DNA of 64,000 nt from Alligator mississippiensis (taxonomy: Eukaryota > Chordata > Crocodylia > Alligatoridae): NCBI RefSeq assembly GCF_030867095.1, contig NC_081833.1, forward strand, positions 72,297,395-72,361,394. Direction: 5' to 3'. Positions within the stretch are counted from its first letter, which is position 1; each line of letters begins with the position of its first letter. Both the position numbers and the translations under genes were made by a program. Below, piece by piece: positions 1 through 10,411 of the stretch. Below the pieces are notes generated by a model. It had not been told where the DNA came from, searched no databases, and was given only the letters and a program-made list of their open reading frames with translations.

Positions 1-145
1 TGAAACAGCCTTTCAGTTTCCACGGAATGGAACAGGACAGCTGTTTCGAATCGAAATGAAATTCAGAACAGAACACTGTTCCTTCGAACCATTGCAACTG
101 AAGGCTAAACGGAACGGTGCCATTTCGCACAGCCCTATTAAGTAT
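1..145. repeat. Right end of a truncated interspersed repeat
   Basis: The first 145 bases are rich in short TTTCGAA/GAAAC-type words and end in TTTCGCACAGCCCT, which looks like the terminal segment of a foldback repeat seen in reptile genomes. The left end lies outside the window, so terminal inverted repeats cannot be tested. The family name is not known to me. Confidence 0.4.
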
Positions 146-3100
146 CTAGATTTAGCCTGAAGAGCACTCATACTTCATTTGTTGAAGCAGGATCTCACGC
201 ACATTTGCATGGTTTGCAGAGAGTCCATTTTCATGCATGAGTTTCTGGGAAATCATCCTGCTTTGCCGCCTATTTAAAAAAAGTCTCTTTTCAGAAATCC
301 AGCTGCAACATAGCAGGACCAGATGTCAAATCCGCTTAGTTGCCATTGCAAGAAAATGAACATATTCTGTTAATGAATCATATGATTTACATGAATGATG
401 TTGTGGGATTGCATAATTAAATTAAATAATTCATGTTTGCAAACACAATGTAAGTATTAAGTATTACCATCATTTTGCCTTTCTGAATTCCTGAAATTCT
501 TCTCTGCTTGATTTGGAGAACCAGACGTTTGTCCAACATTTTTACCCCTCATTTTTTCTCCCTCTGACTGGATAAAGAAGTTCCTCCTTTGTAGCTTGCT
601 TTTTGCTCAGGGATTGTGACTCAAAGGAATGGGACTCAGCAAACCAGCTGCCTCAGAAAGCTCCTGGGATCCATTTAGCAGCTGTCTTCCTTACCATGAA
701 GAGGTGATTTTGACCATGGAGGGGCATTTATTATAATACGCTTTCAAGCATTCAGAATCACAGGTGCCTCTACCGTTATGGCGATGACACTGAAAGGAAG
801 GAAAGAAGCTATTGTTCTTTTGCTTACCGTAGAGTTCCTCCTGATTTACACCACTGCAAAAAAGAAGGATTTCTATTTCCAGGTAGTCTATAGTTGGACT
901 GTGACACAATACATGAAGCCTAGAAATCCTGCTTAGGGGCCGGAAAAACCTGGTAGGTCCAGTCCTTGGCCACTTTATTCCACGTGTTTAAACAACCTGA
1001 ACACTGAAGTTCCCATCATTCGTTTGGGGACAGTGTTTCCTGGCCCAGCACTGGTTGTGCAAATAAATAAAGAAATGCATCTAGGAGGTTCTCATGACCA
1101 TGCTGTTAAAACTTATAGAGAGAAGGATCTAACCCTTCGCTTGTTTTACAGGCTAATCTTCGAGTCCCAAACAAAGAATTCTTTGTCCCTATGTCAAAAT
1201 CAACCCACAGTGTGCCTCATGGCAGGATCAAATTGCCTATTACACGTAAGTGTCATTGAAAGCCAAGCACAATTAAGAGTGAATCAATATCAGACACGAC
1301 ACAAAAGCAGTTAAGCAACTGCCTTAAATAACCACGCACAGGGTTTTTTCTCTTTGTCATGACTAAAACATGATGATCGGACTGCACTAGCAGCAAGTCC
1401 CTCAGTGGGAATGAAGTCACAGCAGCACAATAGCTAGTCAACCAGCCAAGTAGAGACAATACAAACCCATTTATGCTGTATGCCTTACGATTACGATGAA
1501 AGGGTTTAAAAAGAGCCAAGCTCTCCCATGAAATTATACCAAGCCACTGGCATTGGGATAAATCTTAGGAATAACCCAGCATTCTATAACTAGCTGATGA
1601 TAAAAGCACAGCGAGGAAATTTGCTTTGACTAAAGCAAAGGAAAGGAAAAAAAAACCTAGACAAAAAATGTTCATGGAATATAAAAGAAGTTTGTAGTTG
1701 GAGTTTGAGTTGTTAATGTATTTTTATCACTATGCTAGCAAGAAAGTTTTTTTGTGCATATTTTTTTTTTGTTGTGAAACCGGAAAAGAAGTGATTTAAA
1801 AATGTTTGATTGTTTCCAGAATCAGTATTTAATGCGATAGCTCATCTAGCCACATGCTGTTGCTGGAATAAGTGCAAGCCTTCTGCATTTTGTTTGTCTC
1901 TGGCGCTATTTGAAAATTCCTTGAAATGGTCTGATTCTTGTTCTTTGCCGTGGCCACAAGATGGGTTTTGAGGAAATAAAACATCAGGAGGAGCTAATGG
2001 CCTTTCACTCCTACTATGATAGAGAGGAGCCCTGCGGTGATTAGTAACTCTGCTTTTTGTGACGCGTTTCTCATGGTACGGGATAAATTTCATGAGCTGC
2101 CATTCATTTTTATTTTTTCAGGAGGAGGCTTTATTCTACAGATTCTAAAAATAACAAATTCTCATCAAAACGGTAACGTTCTGCCTCGGTGCCAGTTATA
2201 TAAAAATCTAGGCAAATATGGGATCCAAGTAGAATCTGTTTGGAAGGCAACTACAGTATATTCATGTTTCTGTGACAGGCGGTTTTCAAATGTGAAGGAT
2301 AACTTTAAATGGAAAAAACCCAAGGATGTAAGCAACAGTGAAGCTAAAAACTGCTAAGAGAGCTAATCAAACCCTGTCCTTTTTTGTATGCCTCTAATTA
2401 ATATCACACCTTCCAGAGCTGCTGTTGATCAAGCAGCAGTCTGACCTTTTGCAGAATGGGAAGCCAGTTTGATATCCTAGTTGATCATAGAGTTATTTTT
2501 ATTTTAACACCATAGGAATGTGGCTTTACTTCCTTTAATTTAAATGTATTCGATCTCTACTGAATGATAAAAATTCCTCCTCTTCCTAATTGCAATGTCT
2601 GTTACCATACTAATGTTTCCTTCCATACAGCCTCACTTTCTGTCCTGTACATATTTACTTCCTTTCATCCTTTTTCCCCAGTACTTTCCCTCTGGTCCCT
2701 TTTTTTTCATCTTGATTATTATTATTGATCAAGTGTTAACAGTACTGCCCCAGTGGTATTTAAATATCAATGAAGCCCTGGAAAATGTCACATAATCAAA
2801 GGCAACGTGATAGATTATGTTCGCCAAACCTGGGCGCTGGGAGATCTGCTCTGTAGGCTATCTTATCTTATTGTTTAGGCCTCCTCTCACAAGAGCGGGA
2901 GGTCACTATTCTTCGAGGTGGGGTAGTGCTGAAAGTTGATACTGGATTTCCATGTGAAATCCTGATCGTTTTTGTTGGTCCGTCTCTGCCATAACCTGAT
3001 AATTGGCCATTTGGAACAATCAGCTTGCCTCATTTATTATTCATGCTAACACATGGTGGAACCAATTTTGCAGATTTCATTTTGCTGGAAAATGCTGATG

Positions 3101-6100
3101 TAAAGAGAACGTGGCCATCAATATGAAAAATGTGTACACCATATAATCTGAGAGGGACAAGGCCCCAAGGACAAAGGTTCAAGGGAAGGACTGGATAGAG
3201 AAATGGCAGCGTATTCTGTTTCCTACTCAGGTCTACATCTTATGTTACATTAATGTGAAGTACCCTGAAGAAATCAGGAGATCCCTGTGAGTACTAAGCT
3301 AATGGTGCTGTGTCGCACTGAAAACATGCATTTACATTACCATGCGTTACAGCAAGTGTTTAAGATGCCTGATGGGAGAGGTGGTAAAGAAGGCATGCTT
3401 TATGTACACTGTATTCCACAGAGGACTAAATGCTGCAATGCTCATCTATCCATTTGTTTAGCTCCCCTGGGTGTTTATATAGGAAAAAATATAGCACTTG
3501 AGGCTATAGAGGGCTCATCAAGGTAGGGGATAGAGTGTGAAACAGCTGTAGCCCATAAACAGTGTTTGAAGGAGGCATTTTGCCTCCATGAGTGTCTCAA
3601 GTAATGTAGGGCAACACAATGAGCCATGGTATTAGCTCCTGCTTGCTACTAGCTGTAGAAAAGGTGTGGGTGTAGGAGGACAAGCTACTCTGCAACACTG
3701 CAGATGTGCCCCATTTGATGTGTGCTGCACTGGCAGCCACATTGCTGGCAACAGACCCATGAGTTCATGCTGTTCACGTGCTCATAAAACGGCCATGTCT
3801 TGCACAGGGGAGCTGGAAGAAAACACTTCCTCTGAGAGTGTTCTTCAAAGGCTTTCAGCACCATAGCAACAAAATATTGCTCAAGTGTGCAAAAAAAAGT
3901 CCCGGTGGCTGTTATATACTGCCCTAAGTCGACATTCCAGTCTGAGGTCTAATGACAAAGTTTTTTTTCCAGCTCAGCACTTCCCTAGATAAGGATTGCA
4001 ACTCCAGCTGGTGTCACGGTACTTGCGAGCCGTACGGAAGTTCAATTATAGCACTCGGGCATGCACAAGAAGTTGTGCCATGAGCTGACCAGATGTGGTG
4101 TCATACATGTAAAAAGATGGGGAACAGCTGCTCCAGCTGCTGCCTGCATTGTATCTCTTATTACACGTATGATCACCAGGAAACATATGGTGTATTATCT
4201 TCACGGCTGTATAGATGTTACATTAAGCAGTTGCATGGGATACCAAAAGGAAATGGAAATGCTGGCTCAGAAGACTTACCTGAGAGAGAGAGCTGAGTTC
4301 CTTCAGAGTCCCAAATGTAATAGGCTGCGGATGCCAGTGAAAACACCATGACAAATCCCCATCCATCTGGAATCTGTTTCCATAAACCACTACAGATAGC
4401 CAATTAATTACACATTCCATTCAGTATAAATAACAGGCCATATTCATTCTTAATGTAATTCTGCTGGAGTCAGTGAAATCCATCATAGTAACATTAAACA
4501 AAGCCGCAATTGGGTATCAAAGGCCCATTGTGCTTGGTCCTGTACAAATAATAGTCCCTGAGCTGCAGCATTCGCAGTCCGAGCCGCAGAATTTACCTAG
4601 CAGAGCACAGAACCACATACTTCTGTTGAAATCTAAGCGACCGTCTAGTTCTGCTGAGATCTGCGCGTCTCTGCCAATTTACATGAAGTAACTTCACCCA
4701 TTTTCCCTTGAACACTAGGAGCTGCTTTTATGGTCCAGCTGCCTGGGACATATACTGGTTAAAGCCTACTTCTAGGCAGGGAAGAGACTGCAAACAGTCA
4801 GCATCGCTGGTACAATATTTGCAAATTTGGGCTTAAAAGGAGATTTGTTTCTGTTTATTTTGCTGCTACTGAATAGAGCATCTTTTTTCCCCAGCTCATT
4901 TTCAAATTAAACTTCTTGCTCACTCAACCAGTTATTTATTAGGAAGATTTCCATTCTTTATTTTAATCAATTTTATCCCTGCTCCAGTGAACATAATGCA
5001 AGTGATGACCTTTCCCAACATCAAGACCTCGGCTGTTTTAATGTTTTACTGTACTGATTCTAATCTAGACAGAGACACACAATGAATAGTTATTGATCCC
5101 CAAGAGGAAAGAAGGGGGGGAGGGGGGGAAGATATGTGTATTTCTAAAATCAAATCAAACTGCCATGGAGAATCACCAGCTACTGAGGAAAACACATCTT
5201 GACATTTTATTTGCCTTTAGTAGCACATATAAACTGCTTCCACACACCTGTGATAGCAATAGGAAACCCATGTCATTTTTCAGTCAATAGATGTGTTGGG
5301 AATGCCTTGTGAAGTTACTGGGGTGTTATTAAAATGATTGTTGCAGAAAGTAGTATAGGAGCTTAAATTCTGGTGAATCCAGACTCACTGTAATAAAGTC
5401 AGGATGCAGTGTAAGTTTGAATTCCTGTGGTTCAGTTTTGCCTTCAGTTGACTCCTGGAACAGGTTTTGGATTATTTTAAATGCTTATTCAGCATTTGCC
5501 AACACGTGGATATCCCAGCTGTAGCCGTAGCTATTAGAACAAAACCTCTGTGATTGTTGTAGAGTATGTCTTTTGAATTTCTGATGAAGGATGTTGTTCC
5601 TCTGTTTAATAAGGAAGATCTTCAGAAACTGGAAGGGGGAACATTTGGAAAGGGAAACATGTTTCTCTCAAGGAGATGTAAGTCCTTTTGTTTCCATCCC
5701 TCTTTCCAACATCCTCGTCATATGACAGATTAGACCAAAATACAGCTGTAAACTGCAAAATGTATGAAAAGCAGGATTAGAGGCTGCACCTTCTGCCCTC
5801 TCATGTATTATGCATCTCAAACTCATGATAATTTCATAAGATTCTGGTCTCTAAAAATAGACCCTTTACAGCCATGCTCCTCTGTGGCTTTCTGGCGGCA
5901 GGAACCAAATAAATTAAGCATTCATCTCCACCCCACTTTTGAGCTCAGGATTCATCCTGGCCCAGTTCCCCAACTGCTAGTTTTGTCTTTGCTTAAAGAC
6001 ATCGGGAACACCTTTCATTGATTGCCCCCAAAACCATGAACCTCTCCTGGGGGAACCACCAGGCTCTTGCCCCACCACAAGTAAAAAAATTCTCATTATA

Positions 6101-6590
6101 GATTGAGAGTAATTTTGCCTTTCCTAATTCATCATGACCAATCAGCTCAGCAAATCATATACGGACCAGTGTCTTTTCTTGTCACTGTACTGGTCATAGC
6201 GGAAATTATTTCCTGTCTATTTTCTTAGGTCTCAAAAACCAAAAGTAGTAATTTTAGCATTACTTGCCCAAAGACAATAGTAATAGGAAGTGCCAAACAG
6301 AACCATGGCATTTGGGTTGGTGCTAAAAATAGAGCTCTCATGTGAAATACAGTTTCCAGCATAAATCTGCTTCCAAAAGAAGGCCTGCTGCCCCTTAGAC
6401 CTCTTTGGAGAGATCCTTTAGGTACAGCAATGGAAAGAGTATTCCACTTCTACTTTGAACACAATTCCCCTCGCAAAGCTGAGTCTCGTGTATGTAATAT
6501 CTCCAGCACATGGAAAGCCTAGAAAAAGCAGCTGGTGAATATGAAAATGTATTTCCTGTAGCACTTATACACGTGTCCAGTGCCTGCTCC
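146..6590. other. Intergenic, no gene seen
   Basis: All six frames give only short open frames (113 codons or fewer) without recognisable domains, and none has a convincing splice context. The block contains AT-rich unique sequence and a G-run near 5114. I see no RNA gene and no clear interspersed repeat copy longer than 100 bases. By position it belongs to the intergenic region downstream of COTL1. Confidence 0.6.
5114..5128 (+). repeat. G-run (G7-A-G7), low complexity
   Basis: Two runs of seven G separated by one A. It could form a G-quadruplex, but no gene or promoter lies nearby, so it is recorded as simple sequence. Confidence 0.7.
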
Positions 6591-6765
6591 CACGTTTTAA
6601 TTAGAACGCATCAGAGCAGACTTGATTAATCGAGTCTGCTGGAATGTGCTAATTAGCAGGGATCCCGGTTTTCTCTGATTAAAACAACCCCCAAATTTTC
6701 TAATTAAACTCCCCACTCAAATCCACATTTTTCCATGATTAAAACGAAACACCCCACTCCAGCAG
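6590..6765. repeat. Foldback repeat with TAATTAG arms and three TTTTC..ATTAAA units
   Basis: Positions 6598-6655 form an imperfect palindrome of about 58 bases: TAATTAG and GCAGACT on the left are mirrored by AGTCTGC and CTAATTA on the right, around a GATTAATC core. To the right are three similar units near 6670, 6693 and 6729, each TTTTC-N-ATTAAA followed by a C-run. The layout is typical of a multi-copy foldback element of reptiles. Neither the exact boundaries nor the family name is certain. Confidence 0.55.
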
Positions 6766-7269
6766 CCTCAGCGTCCCACGTATTCAGCATCCCTATGCTT
6801 CAAAGTGGCAGCATGGGTGCTTTAACTAATGGTCGTTTGATGAGTGTTAGTGAAAGCGGCCCCGCAGTCATTTTGAAGTGCGGGACACTAAATATATGAG
6901 ACATCGCAGGAGCTTTAAATAGAGCGGCTCCCAAGAGCACCCCCACTACCCGCCCAGGAATGTAAAGACATTCAAATGCCTTTTGAATATGGTGAAGGGC
7001 TGGAAGATTGCTGCCAATTTTACTCTGCGGTGCAAAATATTCGATATAATGATAATGTCCTGAACTTTGAGAATAAGAGCATTTTGTAGTGGCTCGTTGC
7101 AGCCCCCTATGCCACCGGTGCATGGCCCGGGGGGTGCAGCCACCTGCCCCCAATGCAGAGCCACGGGCGGCCCGAGGGGTCGGGATTGTCGCTCTTCCAC
7201 TTGGGCCGCTCCTTGCGTACTTGTCATTCCATCCAGGAAGAGCACACACCAACTGCTGCAGCTTCCTTA
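6766..7269. other. GC-richer intergenic segment, no gene supported
   Basis: A locally GC-rich stretch (about 7090-7230) opens frames on both strands, including 150 codons on the minus strand. None resembles a known protein and the frames overlap each other on both strands, as expected from composition. No CpG-island-scale feature or promoter motif is obvious. Confidence 0.5.
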
Positions 7270-7413
7270 GCCTGACGAAGGGTTTTTGAACCCGAAAGCT
7301 TGCTTAATAACTATTCTCCAACCATTTAGGTTGGTCTAATAAAAGATATCAAATTCACCCAAGGAACCTTGTCTGCCTATATCCTTAGACCAACACGGCT
7401 ACAACCTAAATCC
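7270..7413 (+). repeat. RAAAGCTT-type hairpin element, right half
   Basis: The order of motifs is a stem-loop GGGTT-TTTG-AACCC (7280-7293), then GAAAGCTT (7294-7301), then a second stem-loop CCAACC-ATTTA-GGTTGG (7318-7334), then CTAATAAAAGATATC, then ACCTTGTCTGCC and a terminal ACCAACACGGCTACAACC. The same order occurs near 28.6 and 62.4 kb and, more diverged, near 16.3 kb. Only the right half is present here. No long open frame is associated with it. Confidence 0.75.
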
Positions 7414-9842
7414 TTGCGTAGGGTGCACTTTGTAGAAATAATGCTACAAAAATGTCTCTACAGAAATAGCAAGGGCATAACCAAAATACTGCATGGATTT
7501 TTTTATTGTAGTATTTAAATAAACTACTCTCCCAAGCTGTCCCTCACAATTCTTCTCACTCCTCTTTAGCTCCATCTTTCATCTCTGAGTTTGTTCCCTT
7601 TCTTTCCTACTTGATTGCTGGCTTCATTTTTTAAATGATGCTGTAAATGCATACAGCTCTACTGAACACAGGCTGTTTTTTACACCAGCTGAGAATACTA
7701 CTTACCCAGCAGTTTATGTTTCTGATATGACTTTCTCGAAGCCTATTTTTTTGATGCAACTCTCTTACTATCTTGCCTCAGCTAAGTGGTAATGAGAACT
7801 GACAGTTCCCTTTTAAGTATATAGCCCTATTATTTACTTAAAAAACAGGACTTGCCCTTGTAAATCTAAATCAAAGAGGATTCAGGGCGGTTCATTTAAA
7901 GACATATCATTTCACTATAATTGCCAAATCATGTGAGCAAATGCTAAACGACTGCCTGAACAACAGAGGTGAAATAAAGATAGCCACTAATTAATGCCAG
8001 CAACGTTGTAATTAACTTTGGCTGAGTTGATCAGGACAATATTGCTAAGACCTGCAGACTTTGTGGCTTCTGCAAAGAGAACTGATCACCAGCTGCCACT
8101 CTTTGATTTTCAAAAGCAGATGGTGCCATTTTCAACTATAGGTTGAAATAAAATGATGAGTGGGTGAGAGCCCAGAGTGACTGATTGGTCTCACATGGGC
8201 CTTGAGATAGACTTGCTAGAAAGGATTGTCAGCGGTTTATATTTTGACATACGTGTGCCCCCAAAATCTTAAAATGGCTGAGAATTGACATTGTTCATTG
8301 TCTTGTGCTTCTAAACCTGGCTGATGGCGTAGATGGTTGGGGCCCATTATTCTGTTGTTATGGGAAAATGAAAAAGCTTTTACTAGGCAAGGATGAGAGT
8401 TTTGTAGCACACGCTCCTTATCAACTTCACATCAGGAGCATGCTAAATGCTGTAAAGGATGATATATAAGCAAGATCTCCAGGGTGTTTACTGATTCATA
8501 GGCCCCCAAGATGAAAAAGGCCTATTAGATCATCATCTACTTTCTATCAATCAGTGTAGAATTGTTCTCTACATTAATATACAGAGAACTTTGGTAAATA
8601 ATTCATAGCAAATCATTTCAACAAATCCTGTTACGTTTTCTGTTTGCAGACAAACTGCAAAATTCTCATGCTTATTTGCCATTAGAGATATTTATAAATG
8701 TCTCCAGCACCTAATTCTCAGCTTGCAAATTACGTTGTGCACAGCTCGTTGAGAATTGTTAGCTACATGAATTTTGAGATATATTGTGTAGTTACATAAA
8801 TAACCCGGCATTGTTCATATTCCCTGACTGGATGACTTAGAAAGCTAGATGGTGACAGGTCAAATTTCAAATTGTGTTTTTGAATGTAAAATATGCAAAT
8901 CAAGCTTAAAAATATCTTTTCTGGGATCAAAGTGCTAGAATATTTGCAGAGCAAAAAATTCCATAAAAGGTGCATAAATTGGTTAGAAGTAATTTAAAAT
9001 GAAATGTAGCAATTATTAGTTGGAAAATGTATAGAAGTAATTTAAAACAAAATTATTAGTGGGAAAGCTTTGAGCTATTTGGCCAGCTCTCATGAGTGGT
9101 CTAATATTTAATGACTGAAATGATGGCACTTCCACCATATATCATAGGAGATCATTTTATAATCTATTTGTTTTTGTTGATAAGACAGTTGTCTTGACCT
9201 TGAATCTAAATTTCCTATGGCTAAATTTCACCCTATTATTCCTCGTGATAACCCCTCCGACTACCTTAAATTATTCCTTTCCTTGATTAATGTTTGCACT
9301 CCTCCAATGCTTCCTAAAGACCTGATCCAACACTGCCTTTGCAGGTGAAGTTCCCACTGAGGCCAAAGAAAGAGGAGAAGTTTCTTTGGAAGCGTGAATT
9401 TGTGAAAAGAAAAACTTTGCCCAAGAAACAAGATTAACGAGCTAAACCTTACACAAAAGGTATCCAAACTCCTATATTGTGTGTGCACCAAGTTAACCTT
9501 TGCAGCGTGCAGGATACACAGCTCAAGTCCGGATCTGTTGACATGTGCTGCTGCTTTAGTCTGAGAAAGAGAACGTCTTCGATGTGTTTGTTTCAAGAAG
9601 GCCGGCATGCCCTGCTTTTCCACTTCATCTGTTTCTGTTACCTTGCCTGTGCTGTTGGGAATCCTTTTGTAGCACTGTTTCATTCAGAAAGACAGCAGTA
9701 CTACACTCAGCATCTTTCCATGCTTAAGTAGGTGGGACAGCCAAAAAAAGGTGGGATAAATGATCATCCTCCCTGTTTTATATAAGGGGAAACAAAGAAT
9801 GAAGTTGAAATCTGAGCGCCCCCCCACCCCCCACCTTAAATC
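7414..9842. other. Intergenic, no gene seen
   Basis: AT-rich unique sequence with open frames of 140 codons or fewer and no recognisable product. It contains a short direct duplication: the 16 bases TAGAAGTAATTTAAAA occur at 8984 and 9032, each followed within 25 bases by AATTATTAGT. Confidence 0.6.
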
Positions 9843-9911
9843 AAACATAATCAGCTGGACCCGATGATCTCATGAGGTCCCTTCCAGCTCCTAATGTCTA
9901 TGTCCATGAAA
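9843..9911 (+). repeat. CR1 LINE 3' end, sense
   Basis: The segment reads GATGATCTCATGAGGTCCC followed by TTCCAGCTCCTAATGTCTATG. This is the characteristic end of CR1 LINE 3' UTRs in birds and reptiles. It is heavily 5'-truncated, as usual for CR1. Confidence 0.8.
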
Positions 9912-9929
9912 TAATTTTGTTGTTATCTT

Positions 9930-10042
9930 TAGTGAGGCCAGGATCTCTCTTGGAGAGACTAAGTGACTTGCCCCACATCATATAAGAAAGCTGTGGCAGA
10001 GCTAACATTTAAATCCAAACACTTTGACTCCCTGTCCAATGC
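9930..10042 (+). repeat. MIR (CORE-SINE) fragment
   Basis: The string AAGTGACTTGCCC, then GTGGCAGAGCTAACATTTAAA, then CACTTTGACTCCCTGTCC matches the central part of MIR in order, with moderate divergence. It is an old retroposon shared by amniotes and has no coding function. Confidence 0.7.
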
Positions 10043-10045
10043 CTC

Positions 10046-10112
10046 AACCATGGTGTGATCAAAAGGATCATTATAACTAACTACTCCCATCTCCTGCATT
10101 GCACAGGCCACC
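10046..10112 (-). repeat. CR1/SINE-type tail, antisense
   Basis: Read on the minus strand it gives GGTGGCCTGTGCAATGCAGG and then TATAATGATCCTTTTGATCA. This resembles the conserved tail of CR1-mobilised elements (GGCCTGTG..ATGCAGG...ATAATGGTCCCTT type). It is diverged and short. Confidence 0.5.
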
Positions 10113-10117
10113 AAATT

Positions 10118-10411
10118 TCACCCAATAATCCTGGCATTATCATCCCAAGTGTCATCTCCTGGATATAAAGTTCCCAATATCTGACCAGTCCTGACGTCTG
10201 TAAATCTTCTGTTCCTCCCAGATACAGTTTGGAAGGCGTTAAGGTCTCTGGGAGATCCAAGAACTATTCCCAGATGATGCTGAAGTTGGAGAGAGCCATT
10301 AGGCATCCTGCTCTTGCCGATAATACATTTTGAATTCATTTGGGACAGTTTCTGTTCTTTAAGACGTTCTTTCAGAGATTTCAGGTCTTCCTCGATTCCA
10401 CTTATATGCAT
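10118..10411 (-). other. 97-codon open frame, unrecognised, doubtful
   Basis: A minus-strand frame starts with an amphipathic, charged stretch (about residues 5-25, rich in E, K and L, coiled-coil like) and continues into a G/R/T-rich part. It ends next to a CR1-type tail. I do not recognise the protein. It could be a fossil coding piece carried by a retroelement or a chance frame. No splice sites or promoter support it as a host gene. Confidence 0.2.

Noticed and set aside
6800..7252. 150-codon minus-strand frame in a GC-rich patch
   Set aside because: Overlapping frames on both strands and alternative frames of similar quality indicate chance.
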